Shown: piece by piece, positions 46,197 to 57,782 of the stretch
Numbering within the stretch: position 1 is the first letter of the stretch
Layout: each line of letters begins with the position of its first letter
Assembly: GCA_902806595.1 (NCBI GenBank)
Contig: CADCXC010000011.1
Location: 1,860,001 to 1,924,000 of the forward strand
DNA: 64,000 nucleotides
Source of the DNA: Pyrenopolyporus hunteri
Lineage: Eukaryota; Ascomycota; Sordariomycetes; Xylariales; Hypoxylaceae
Direction: 5' to 3'
The notes under the pieces: model-generated
The model's database searches: none
The model's input: the letters and a program-made list of their open reading frames with translations, nothing else
What the model was told of the DNA's origin: nothing
Translations under genes and position numbers: made by a program

Positions 46197-47662
46197 TTAA
46201 CCGGCTTGAGATTCGAGCGCTTCGCATCTCTTCTTCCAAAAATCACGCTCTTGCTCGAGACCTGCGATTTTCGCCTCAAGTTCCTCGAATCGCTGTGCTT
46301 TACGTTCACGGGATTTACGAGCCGCCAACGTATTACGTGCTCGTTTCATAGCCACCGTGTCGTTTGGATCGTCGACGATGATAGGAGGCAGTGGCTTATC
46401 GCGACGACGGGAGCTGACACCCGAGACTGAGGAGTGCTTGGCATGACCCCCGGACAGTGGGGAGTTGCCAGATTTGCGACGAGGTTTGGCCGTCGTCTCA
46501 GTCATGTCCAACTCTTCCGACTGCTGCGCCGGCGACAAACTATCCGCAGTGGGGACAGCGTTGGCAATGGGGTTCTCTTCAGGGAACAGGGAAGGCCATT
46601 GTCTGAAGCTGTTGTCGAGATCGTTGCCACATACGTTCGGGGAGAGTTCAAAATCGTAAAACTCGGGAGACCCGTCATACATTGAGGGCGAGGTCAGGTT
46701 CGTGATAGCAGTGGAGTTCGGGGCGGACGTGGAGGGGTCGAGGAATAGATCTTGAGGCGAGACGGTGCCAAGGTTGCTAGCGGAACTTGACACCGAACCC
46801 GCGTTCACGTCGTAGTTGGGAACCCCGGGAGAAGAGTAGGCCGTCGTGGCCCCCTGCAGGGCCGTGATGTCCTCAAGGCTCAGAGCGTCTACGTCGCGTT
46901 AGTATAATCGACATCATCTGGCGTAGCAGGTGGTGCGGGGAATTACCTTGAAGATCCATCCTGGCCGGGGTCTGCTGATTACCGCTACCCTGGGCGAAGA
47001 GTGGTACAGGGGGACGAGCGGGGCGATTCTGATTCGCCGCGACGTGAGGGGGTATAGCAGAGAGCGAAGCGTATAACTGATGATGGAAATTCTGATTCTG
47101 ATGATTCTGAGCAGAAGAATTAAACCGGTTGGTAAAAGCCGTAGAGGAAGAAGTCTGATGTCCTGTTGCCCGGATGATCTGAGCCACTCGCTGAGTCTGT
47201 GTGGAAGGAGACGCAGAACCGTTCGCGAGACGCGGGGAGCGGCTGGGGTTGGGGTTTAGAGATCCAAAGGCTGCTGGTACTGCTACTGAGGCAGGCGAGG
47301 ATACAGCGCGATTAACGTTCTGTCTCTGAGGCGTCGGGTGTTGGTCGAACAAGACGAAGTCCTGTTGCGGTGGCGGAAAGTTCGGTTGCGCGGGTTGTGC
47401 CGGCAGGCTTGGGGAACTGGAGGGAAGCCATGATTGCTGTTGAGAATCCGTGGTGAAGACTAGAGAGTCTTGAGCGGGAATAGCTTCGTTGGAGTTCAGA
47501 TCTTCCTGGAAAGGGAGAGCTGAGTAAGAAGGTTGAGTGGAGAAGATGTTGCTGTTACTGCTTGGGGACTGAATTTTGGCCGTGGCTGCGAGGAGCACTG
47601 GGGAACAAAAAAGAGAGACACGAGGTCCTGATTGCTTAGCGCATTTTCGTGGATGCCTTACT
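46197..47662 (-). CDS. cpcA: CPC1/CpcA bZIP activator of cross-pathway amino-acid control (GCN4 homologue)
   Basis: Coding exons are 47597-46947 and 46888-46197, preceded by a leader exon ending at 47662 whose final A appears to complete the start codon (A|TG), giving 447 residues beginning MLLAATAKIQSP. The C-terminus is the CPC1/Gcn4 DNA-binding region: DPNDTVAMKRARNTLAARKS with RERKAQRFEELEAKIAGLEQ, then a short zipper ending close to the stop. A central acidic/aromatic region (SPEFYDFELSP, WPSLFPEENP) matches the activation-domain character of the family. It should bind TGACTCA elements and induce amino-acid biosynthesis genes on starvation. The 64-nt intron at the start codon has GTAAGG, a CGCTAAGC branch-like sequence and CCCCAG; no in-frame upstream ATG exists because TAA precedes the exon end. 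Upstream small open frames suggest translational control. Confidence 0.92.
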
Positions 47663-47773
47663 GCGTGCTTCTTATGATATGTGGTTTGGTTCTGTATGGT
47701 GGGTGGTTGTGAAGAAGAAGAGGGGAGAAGAAATAAAATTTTGTGCCTGAATTTCGGTGGGCGAAGTGAGACT

Positions 47774-47865
47774 TTAGTATTCTTTCAGGCAACGACCACT
47801 CGCGCAGAAGCCAGAAAGCGGTACGTACATGCGCCTACGTACTGGGAGATACAACGTACCCACAT
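47774..47865 (-). promoter_or_regulatory. Candidate upstream open reading frames in the cpcA leader
   Basis: Two overlapping frames precede the coding region: 47865-47785 (26 codons, starting MWVRCISQYV) and 47830-47774 (18 codons, starting MYVPLSGFCA). No other ATG lies between them and the leader exon end. Two further upstream ATGs open frames of 41 (48136-48011) and 43 codons (48170-48039). GCN4, CPC1 and CpcA mRNAs are known to carry uORFs that delay translation until amino acids run short. Which of these lie in the mRNA depends on the unmapped transcription start. Confidence 0.55.
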
Positions 47866-50800
47866 ACAAATTGCGATGGGAGGGGCGCAGGGAAGGAGGG
47901 GGGGGTCTTCAGCGCTAGTTTTAGTTTACCTAGTTAGGACGGATGGTCGGGTGTACTTCTGGAGTCAAGGGTTACCTGTGTTGTGGCTAGTTAGGTCTTA
48001 CGGTCACTTGCTAACCACTAACAATTTTTGATTGCGGGCTACGCAGGCCGCAACGTAGGGCAAGCTGGCCAGGTGAAACCGTTAAAACAGTTAGGGAGGA
48101 ACAAAATTGCGCTTCGCTTGAAGGCGTGTGACTCATACTTTGAAGGTCCACAATTACTTTGAGGATCCATAATTCCGGTGTGCACTAATGATCCCTGGCA
48201 TTCCACAATTCCAATGTTCCTCCTGCCGCCGTATGTGTACCTTAGGGCGTGTACATGATGTACTATCGCACAGCCTTCTTTCCGTATTTCCCTTGCTGCG
48301 CACTTTTTAGTTTTTAGTTTTAAATGATAACAATGGAATTGTTGGAAAGTACCTAGAAGGAGGAGAGGGGAAAATACCTAGGAAAGGAAGAAAAAAGAAG
48401 GAAGGAGAGAAATAACGGACAGAGCGGACGCAACAGCAACCGCAACCTAACCAATGCAATACTGCAACACTTTGCGAAAACTTGCTCTATGCTTCTATTT
48501 CTCTACTAGAACATCTACGTAGGTATGCGCGAGCAATGCCTATTTTGAGCGACAACGTAGTAGTTTCGCAGGATAATCCGGACGATATGCGGACTGACGC
48601 CGAGGGAAGAGACAAAAACGAACGGAAAAAAAAAGGGAAAAAATAATAATAATCTGACCGTTATAAGATCCCATCTTATCGCCGCATATTCCGTATTCCG
48701 TATTTTCCCTATTATGGAGTTTGTCGCGGACTTGAAGGATTAGATGCTAACACCGTTTCCAGTTCCAAGTTCCAATTTTTCCTTTCTGTGCCCCCAGTTC
48801 CCGATTCCTGTTTCAATCAAATCCGTGGATCTCTTTGTCCGCCCTGCTGGTTCTGGGGGCTGCGTCGCCAAGGCATTAGGCCTCTTGAGGCCGAGGGACT
48901 TGTGACGGATTACGATAGTTTTTATTATCATTATTATTATTATTATTGCCTGTCAGCGCCCGTTAGCTCCTCCATGTCGCGAACGGACTTGATTGGCTCA
49001 CTGGTATCGGCCAGCTAAATAAGGAATGGCCGTCTGTTCCATAGAGGCAGAGATTATCTTCCTCGTGATATTTGGCATCGACCAAAAAAAGCCTCGAGAA
49101 ATCCGCTTTACGTACGTCTATTGCGTTGCGTATCCATCTTGAATGGAACACTTAAAGCACTTTTTCGGATGGGGACATTAGGCGCCGGACCAGAACTTCG
49201 CCTATAGACGTTACGAGTCTTGAATTTTACCAGTATGCGACAGCTATTCCCATACAAGCCAGGCGTGCCTCGGCCTCGAACTCGACACGACCATTTTCGA
49301 CGTATTCCGTGTCTGGTTCATTATTAATCTATCACATACTATACATCATCCGCAGCCCACGGCACCATAATTTTTATTCGACAGCCCCCCGAGACGGTCG
49401 CTTTTCATTGGACCCTTCCGGTAGCGGCGGGCTGTGTCGATCAATTTGGATATTGTACCTGTCGTCTTCTTTTTTTTTTATCGTTTATTTCCTCTTGGAA
49501 TACATATGTTGCTGCTGTTTCCGCCAATGGAACTCCTCCGTGGCGGGACTCGATCAACACTGATCCCGTTGATGCCGTCGCAGATCACAACTAACTTTTT
49601 AAGGAGATTGATCTTCATGACGTTGATAATGTACCTCCTATCGTGAATTGTGTGGTCGCTAATTCAATTGCGCCGGCTCGCGGACGCGTGCGCAACGCGG
49701 GTTGCATTGAGGAATAGAAATATTTCTTTATTCTAATATAACTACCACCCATCGTCTATTTACCCCACAAGCTTCGAGGGACGTTACAGAGAGGCAAATG
49801 CTCCCCGCGCTGTGTGTCGCGGGCCCCATCGTCCAGAGTCGAAACTTGATCCAGGCTGGACATGGATTCCGGACATGGATTGTCAGGAATTCGAGCAATT
49901 CGAGCAATCGGATCAACCAATTCCAACTCAAGAGTTGCAACCTGGAATTTTGAAATTGGGATTCCGAGTTGTGACTCATACTCGACTTCAAACCACAAAC
50001 AAACGTGGGCACTTGACCCTTTGCGCATCTTCGACTATACTCTTACCCGTACTAATCGTAAATTATAATGCAATATAATACTTAGGTATGTTATCATAGG
50101 GTGGCTAGTGCTCTCTGGCGTTATTTATCTGGCGACACTTTGTAGGTTATTGTGTCCTGCCGTTTTCCCATTCCCTTGCTTTGTGTCTAAGACTACATAG
50201 AGACTAAGGTGATGGCTCCATCCCGTTTCACGGCATGGGGAGCCGGTCTGCGGGTCGTACTGAATCCATATGAAGGTCTTGATAGTTGAAATATTCGAAA
50301 TCAATACGGGAATGGAAACGGAGACGACATATCGAACGGACCAGCGTCCTACAGAACTTCACCAAGATTGCCTGCCGTAAGGGCCCTGTCGTGCATTTGG
50401 GCCAGGGTGCCACAGAACCTAGGGTTGCATATCGGTGGATATCAGCCAAGAATTGTGTCTTGATCTCTTTTACAAGACGCAGGGCGCAGCGATTTTGCGC
50501 CGTTGCTTTCCGGATTGCGATAGACGGCACGGACGTACACACATGCAGTAGAGGCTATTTAAGCCCCCCTTTCCTTGCTGTGATTATTACTCGGTATCCA
50601 TACATAGAAAGTATGCGTCTCGAGCATCAAATCAAAGGGGCGGCTGGTAATCCACACGTTTGAGACATTTCACGAGATCATATATTGGAATGTAACTATC
50701 CAGTAGGAAAGCTAGCCTAGGACACGACGATATTTCGCACGTAGGGTCTTATCCGCGTGTGTTTCCCAAGCCGACGCACCATGCCCTATCAGCCCTACGT

Positions 50801-52715
50801 AGAAAACCCCCCAGCCCTGCATCGACACTCGTTGCCCTTCATCCCCGTTTCTTGGTTCGCTTGCGTTTTCGAGCTCGCGTCAAGGCCCAGACGAATTCGT
50901 TGCGAGGACACGTCGCCTCTCTCTACCTACCTTACACACCCTAACCCTATATCGACGGCCCTAATATCATTCATTCATGCTAAGGATCGCAGAGCCGCGT
51001 TAGTGCGCTACGAATTCGTCCGAGCTTACGCCTTAGCTAGGGAGATATGCTAAGGTATTGGACTATGTCCGTATACTGTCGGCCGTAGTCGTAGGCGACC
51101 TTTTTCTTTTCATAACTGCTGCCTCGTGCATAGACATATACATACATACGCACATACGTACGCCCTATTGTCGATTCACGCGCCATCCGTATTACGTACA
51201 TGGTCTCTTGCTCTCGTAAGCTATATACGTCGATATGTCTATCACGTTATGTACCTCCCTAGACATGTGCTGCATAACGCCGTAGGCGATTTAGTATCTC
51301 CGTGTACAAATGTTTGTCTGATCAAGATGCGTGTGGGCTACATGTAAGTGCTCTACCGCCATAGGTGGATCGAGTATCTACATACATACATACATACATC
51401 TATCTAGCGTAAGCAACCTGCAGCGAGTGCGTCCTCCCTAACCTACATATTTACCTACCTACCTACATACGTACGAAATACATAGCGGCACTAAGCAGAA
51501 GCGAAAAGAAGTAAGGACAACCCTCCCCACCCCTCCGCAGCCGTGTGGCGAAAAAAGTAGGGAGGGGAGGGGGGAAGAAACGGACGGATGGACGATTCAC
51601 GGGCGTGCCCCTAGGTAGCGCCGGTCAGGCCCGCGGCCCGCGGATTGGACGCCTTGTCCCGTAGGCGTATTCGCAGGCTCGCTTCCTTATATGTAGGTAG
51701 GCAGGTAGGTAGGTAGGTAGTCTAGGCAAATCCCCAAATCCCTCTACGAAAAAAGCCCGAGAGAACCCGAGGCATTCTGCTTACGTAGGTGCGTCGCGAT
51801 ACAACCTGCCTAGGTACCTACCTATCGGGCCCCGGAGAACGGGTTTGGCGCGGATGCGAAGTGAGACCGACCTACATGAGTAGGTAGACGAGGCCACGGA
51901 ACTCGGATAAGTGCCTTTTTGAGCGACGTGCCTCAGGGATTAGGGAGGCGGCTGTGTTTGGTGCCGCGATGCATGGTCGGTCGGTATCAATTTATTTTGC
52001 CCGAGTTTACATTGGCATTAGAATGATCACACCTTAGGCACCACCTACCTACCTATCTATTGGTAATGCCTGTCTTCTATGGAGTTCTCTTTTCCGCGGC
52101 GACGAAGGGCGTGGACGAATGAATGAGTGGCTTACGAAGGACTACGGTGCTACGTCTCGGGATCAATGGTTAAAGCGGGCGTCGATGCGTTACGGTAGAG
52201 CTTTCCCCTCGGTCTGAGACCTGGAGTATTGATATTAACGTACCAGTGGGCCTGGAGAACGTGGGAGCGCCATTTAGAACGCAATGGGAACATTGAAGAT
52301 TCTATTCCGAGCACATGGTAGCATTGCATAAGATGGAGAGTTTGCCAGTGGATTGATTGAATATAGCATCAGCTTAGGTACGTGAGACGTATAGGCCGAT
52401 CGATACCAAGGCTCTGGGCGGTAAGAGCCTATCAATAGAGCTTTTGCTTACAATAGCAGGTCACTGATTGCAAATCGGAAAGGGGAAAAAGAAAGAAGTA
52501 AAGTATGTAGCTATGTTTAGTGCCACCTATTAGGCAAACGAATAACCGTCTCTAAGTACTATGATCCGAGGCCGTCCATGATAAGGCCGTCCATGATACG
52601 CCCGTTGTACGCCCTTAACCTTCCTATTGATACATAGTAATAAAGTCCTCAGGAAGCACACAACCTACTGTTGTTGTAGCCCTGAAACCTGGGTCTATTC
52701 GTATAGCCCTCCCCC
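47866..52715. other. Intergenic region, cpcA promoter and gene-poor DNA
   Basis: No further gene recognised. It holds the cpcA promoter, an ATT triplet run (48920-48950), a TACA/TACG repeat zone (51135-51480) and TAGG runs (51690-51722, 51810-51830). Frames of 90-125 codons occur on both strands at 49728-50663 but overlap antiparallel and lack domains. The right end is the 3' UTR of the Pex20-like gene. Confidence 0.55.
48129..48136 (+). promoter_or_regulatory. CPC1/Gcn4 recognition element TGACTCA(T)
   Basis: A perfect TGACTCAT lies about 470 bases upstream of the cpcA leader splice donor. TGACTCA is the recognition site of Gcn4/CPC1, so the gene may activate itself, as reported for cross-pathway control regulators. 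It is a single motif match. Confidence 0.5.
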
Positions 52716-53860
52716 CTACTCATCCATCGCATCCTCCACGGCGGGGGACGGAGCCGGGAAACGGCCCTCAGCTCCCTCGGCAGGCGTCTCAGACTTCACC
52801 AACGCGTTGTCTCGGACAACCAGCTCCTGCGCGGCGATCTTGCGCATCATCTGGACAAAACTCGAGTTCTTAAACTTGTCTGTCTCGTTGTCGGCGACCG
52901 AGTCGAGGATCTGCTGAGCTGCTAGAGCAAGTTCCGTGTCCTTCGCGGACTGAGACTTGGCCGGCTCTTCATTGGCAGCAGCGTGTTCTTCGGCTTGGAC
53001 GTTGGCGGCTGCCTCGGCGGTTTGGATGGCCTGCTGTTCAAGGGCAATCGGGCTCTGCTCGGGGGTTTGGTGGGCGTCGCTCACGGGGCTCATCACACCC
53101 TGTTCCAGGGGCTCATTGTGGTTGGTCACGGGACACATCGATTCGGGATTAAAGAGTGCGTCGCGGAACAATTCATCGACGGCGGCCTGGTCCTCGGGGC
53201 TGTTAGCCGCTGCCCAAGCACGTAGCTCGGCATCGAAGTCGATGACGTTTACCCCGCCGTGAGAGGGTTGGTTTGGCATGAGCGGAGCTTGCACCCCGGG
53301 CTGTCCGACATGAAGGCCGGGGTTAGGCCATGTCGCCAGTCCGGGATAGCGTGCCTGGAAACCGCGGGTGGTTTGGGCAAGGCCGGGATTCTGGTTCACG
53401 CGGTCGAAGTCGCGACGGATGGTCATCTGGCTGAACTCAGTGGCCCAATCGGCAGCACGGCTAAGTAGCGGCTCGTTCATGTGCATGTCCAATGGCATAT
53501 TGAATGATCCATCAGCGAGGCTAGCCTGGGCGGCGATTGCATTGGCCGGATGAGTGTGGGATCCCATGGGAAATTGGGAAACAGGTTGACTGGCGAGCGT
53601 GGCATTGCGTCCTCGGAAGTAGGCGAACCCCTCTTCAGCGTTGGCGAGCTCGGGCATAAGACGGCGGATGTTCTAGGAGTTCGAATATTAGAGCATATCT
53701 AAGAAGTTTTGCATGGACGGGCACAAACCTGGGCAATTCGCTCGGCATTGGCGTGGTAAGCGCGGGTAGCAGCGAGATCCACCTGAAGAGCAGGCTGTCG
53801 GTCGAAGTGGCTCGTCAGGTTCTTGGCCGCGGTCGAGGGACCGCAGAGGTTGTCGGCCAT
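52716..53860 (-). CDS. PEX20: Pex20-like peroxin (PTS2 co-receptor)
   Basis: Exons 53860-53729 and 53672-52716 join in phase to 362 residues. Pex20 accompanies Pex7 to bring PTS2 proteins such as thiolase to peroxisomes in filamentous fungi. The N-terminus MADNLCGPSTAAKNL has the family's near-terminal cysteine (Cys6) and CGPS motif, used for ubiquitin-dependent recycling. A WATEF segment in the middle resembles the WxxxF/Y Pex14-binding motif. The C-terminal third is Ala/Glu-rich and ends in an acidic tail after a FKNSSFVQMMRKIAAQELVV amphipathic segment, probably the Pex7-binding region. An upstream in-frame ATG (53953) gives a hydrophobic extension without similarity, so the MADNLCGPS start is preferred. 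The call rests on the N-terminal motif and overall architecture. Confidence 0.78.
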
Positions 53861-55156
53861 GGCGACGGCGAGAGAGAAAGGAGATTGGGGTGATAATAGG
53901 TAATAGGTAATTGTTATGTAGGACTTTGGTACTGAAGGCGTGATGCGCCTCAACTATGGTCCGTCGGCCTAAGGTTGACGATGCCGATTGAAGTTGATGT
54001 GGAAGAGGAAGAAGGCGGAGAGATCGTCTTGGTTGCGGGATGCGTAGGGTTTAAATAGGAAAATATTGTGTTGTCAAGTGAATGAAACGAGCAGCGAAGG
54101 AAAGTGCCCTTGCGCTGGGAAGGTATTGGTAGAATCTGGCACTGTTCTAAGGCTATCGGGTTAGATCATCTGGTTGGCGGGTTCTGGTGTTTGTCGGGTG
54201 AGGTTACCTAGGTGAATTGCACCATAGCTGCCACTGCATGCAGACACTGTGCGTAATCCGGGAACTTGCTGAGCCTAGGGAGACGAGGGGACGTGCACTG
54301 CTCGCAAAAATGGGTTGAGGCCGCACTTGAAAGAAATTCACATAGGCAATGGGCGATGCGAAGTGAATGTGCTGCACATATGTAGTGTGAAGACGGGAAG
54401 TTTTGCTGGGTCCCTTCTCATTCGCGGCGACGTACTGCAATAGGTACCTACCAGTAAGCTTTTAGCCTCGGCAGGTTGTAAGGCGAACACCGTGCCGAGC
54501 GGCCAAATGATGTCAATTTTCTTTAACAACCAGAGCAATCGCCTGACTAATGCAGGTACGTACCTGGATAGTAGCCATTCCCCGCGAGAACCCCGCCATG
54601 TGATTGCCATGCTCCGGCTTCATTACCTAAGCTACCACCTACTACCGTACCTAACCTACCTAGGTATTCAAATTACGTGTAGCCCCTGCTAGGTATTGTA
54701 CCTAGGTACCAAGGTTACCTTACCTAAACACTTTCTTACTAAGCTGCCAAACAGCTATCGGAATCAACATTATTCCGGAAAGGGCTCCCTGGGTCCGTCC
54801 GCGGTGCAGCTCACCTCGATGAAATCTGGACTGATCCACCACATACCTACCTACCTACCTCTACCTACCTACCTACCTACCTACCTACCTACCTACCTAC
54901 CTAATCCAAGTGCCTACATACCATTGAATGTATGCTATTGGCCCCTAGTGTACAGGCTGTACACTTGGTCAACTTCGGTGGAGCTCTGGACTTGTTCCCC
55001 TTGCCCACCAACTCGAAGGCACAGGCGAATCGCGAATTAAACAGCACAACCAAGGCGACCGTCTTACCACCGAGATATTATACGGTTTCCTTGGCCGAAT
55101 CTTGACTCTTGAGGCTTGCACTCTTACAAGCTATTTCCTTATACCGTCTCTTCAAC
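53861..55156. other. Divergent promoter region between PEX20 and SEC13
   Basis: No gene recognised. It contains TAGGTACCTA-type sites at about 54440-54455 and 54655-54720 and a long CCTA tract at 54844-54903. Confidence 0.6.
54844..54903. repeat. (CCTA)n microsatellite
   Basis: About fifteen CCTA units interrupted once by CTCTA, about 250-300 bases upstream of the SEC13 start codon. It is the longest uninterrupted member of the CCTA/TAGG motif class in the window. Confidence 0.9.
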
Positions 55157-56318
55157 ATGGTATGTTTGTTGGCATGGTTGGCATGGCTGTTTATTTACCT
55201 ACTTTGTCTACCGTTTACTGACCTTCACTTCTTACTCTAGGCGCAAGTAATATCTAATTCCGGCCACGATGACATGATCGTATGTACAATGTCCTGCTCA
55301 ACTCCACCGTACCTCGATCTTGCTGGGTTCGAAGCATTAGCTTCGGTTCCGTTGGTTCGTTAAGGCTCGTGCGATAGCCCACTGACACTCTGTAGCATGA
55401 TGCTGTTCTCGACTACTATGGCCGCCGCCTTGCAACCTGCTCCTCGGATAAGACGATCAAGATATTCGAGATCGAAGGCGAGTCTCAACGGCTAACGGAG
55501 ACGTTAAAAGGGTATGGGCTGCTTTCCCCAGTCGAAACAAAATCCCACCTGACAATCTTGGGCATAGTCACGAAGGCGCGGTATGGTGCGTTTCGTGGGC
55601 GCACCCCAAATACGGCAACATCCTCGCCTCGGCGGGCTACGACGGCAAGGTCTTCATCTGGCGCGAGCAATCGAACCAATGGCAAAGGATCTTCGACTTT
55701 GCCCTTCACAAGGCTTCGGTGAACATGGTCGCATGGTCACCGCACGAATCAGGCTGCCTCCTCGCGTGCGCGTCATCCGACGGAAACGTGTCCGTACTCG
55801 AGTTCAAGGACAACAACTTCTCCCACGTCTCGTTCCCAGCCCACGGCCTGGGCGTCAACTCGGTGTCTTGGGCACCGGCCACGACGCCCGGCAGCATCGT
55901 CTCTTCCGCGCCACCGGGCCCCGGTGCTCTTGGTCAGCGCCGCTTCGTTACGGGAGGCTGCGACAACGTGCTTAAGTTGTGGGTCTACGATCCCGCCACG
56001 CAAGGTTACAAGCAAGAGAGGGAACCTCTGGCCGGCCACACGGACTGGGTGAGGGACGTGGCATGGAGCCCTACGGTTCTACAGAAGAGTTATATCGCGT
56101 CCGCGTCGCAAGACAAGACCGTGAGGATCTGGACGAGTGACAACGCGAGCCAGGGCCAGTGGTCGTGTAAGGTCATAAACTTCGATGCCGAGGTCTGGCG
56201 GGTTAGCTGGAGCCTTAGTGGGAACGTATTGGCCGTTAGCGGCGGCGACAATAAGGTCTCGCTATATAAGGAGAACCTGCGAGGCGAGTGGGAGTGCGTC
56301 AAGACGATGGAGGAATGA
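55157..56318 (+). CDS. SEC13: SEC13 WD40 beta-propeller protein
   Basis: Exons 55157-55159 (the ATG alone), 55241-55279, 55396-55511 and 55568-56318 join in phase to 302 residues, close to other Sec13 proteins. Sec13 pairs with Sec31 in the COPII coat, is part of the Nup84 nuclear-pore subcomplex, and is a subunit of the SEACAT/GATOR2 complex that regulates TORC1. The sequence shows the open six-bladed propeller: MAQVISNSGHDDMIHDAVLD, then repeats with CSSDKTIKIFE, HEGAVWCVSWAH, SAGYDGKVFIW, CASSDGNVSVLE, GGCDNVLKLW, GHTDWVRDVAWSP, SASQDKTVRIW and SGGDNKVSLYKE. An intron directly after the start codon is unusual but both splice sites are strong (GTATGT, CTCTAG). The last exon is richer in G/C than the first ones. 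Confidence 0.96.
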
Positions 56319-57782
56319 AGGCCACGCGCATAGGATCGAGAGTCAACCGATGGCGGGGACGGGTCGAGGATAATCGTCATGAAGCGCGGCGTTTAGAAGT
56401 AGAGAGGCGCTGGATTTTGGTAGGACTGTTGGCCAGTGAAAAGCAGGTTTACTTGTGCCTTCCGGCCGCCTTAAAAACTGAGAAATAAATTTGATATCCT
56501 ACGGTGATAGAGATGGATATATGAAGCCATCACATGTTAAATAATCTAACTTGGTATTCGTCTACGCACGACAAGAGCCCTCTGCTTCTAGGGAGTATCT
56601 CATAGCACCGTGTCTCCGTTCCTGTGGTATTCCTGTCGAGTGTCTACGGCGGAATTATAGAGACTGCTAGGACCTGGTGGGTATTATATTATATATTATT
56701 TATATGGAAGTAAATAAAGTTAATAGCATGATGGTGAGAAGGTTTCCTGCACTTGCTTGACTTTTAACCATCTGGGGTAGGACTCTTGCTGGGCAATGCT
56801 TGGATGTCCCTTGATCTTTCCAGTTGGTGTACTATTTATAAAGAGGTACCTTAGACTTAGGCAAACGAGTAGGTACCTACCCTTAATTGTGATACATTGT
56901 CATCTAGATACATACATCTAGGTATTCCATGTTGGTCCTAGACGCCTGCGTCCGCGACTTTGAATTTTTTATCTCAGGCGGTTAGAATACGATAAATGTA
57001 AAGTAAGGGAAGATTAGAGTAGGTAGGTCCCTGCTCCGGCCATTAGAATCTACCACCTAATATTCTGGTATAGAGGCTGGAGGATGGACGACAATACATA
57101 GGTATGTACTGTGGTACCTAGAAATATGCCTTATCGATCTTGTTATCGTTATAGATACGTATATGAGTCTAAACTGATTGGGAGAATTGGCGGTTAGTGC
57201 ACCAGTCATATGTCAGAATGTACCGTGATCAAGATAGAAGCGGCAGCTCAGATCGTTGGTTGCACCAAGTACCTATATACATGTAGGCAGGTACATGTTT
57301 AAGCCAGCAGGGCCAGGTATCTTGCCAGCAAAACAAAGGATTGAGATACATCCTCCCTCTCCGGCTTTCAGGGGGCTTCGCCAGTTGCCAATAAAATTGA
57401 GGAAATCGAGCCTGGGACCCCCCCGGATTCATCAACTTCGTAATTTCAGCCGCCGTCCTTAAGAAAAACACAAACAGCCCTGATTACCGGATTACCAGAT
57501 TACCAGATTCTACCGCCTTACAATTGCGGTTCCTCATACCCCCATATCTATGTGGTGTTTATTATCCAAATTCAGGACCCCGTTCCCCATGCGACAGAAA
57601 TAAAATACAACCCGTAGCAACCGCCGTGCGTGATCGGAATCGCCGAAGTTCATTTGGTTGTGATAATTACAATAATAAGCAACCAACGCATACCATATCC
57701 ACCGCCCACCGAGAAAAAAAAAAGGAAAAAAAGGGAGCTTCCCATTCACACACGCCATACCGCCACGTTGTCTGAATTGCAG
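56319..57782. other. Region between SEC13 and the visible part of WHI2; should contain the WHI2 first exon
   Basis: The SEC13 3' UTR lies at the left. The WHI2 start codon must lie somewhere here, because the first visible exon has no ATG before its middle and is preceded by TTGCAG at 57777-57782. No confident exon was found: ATGs at 57295, 57556 and 57587 do not give a clean donor in phase. Palindromic TAGG motifs occur at about 56860-56935. Confidence 0.45.
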
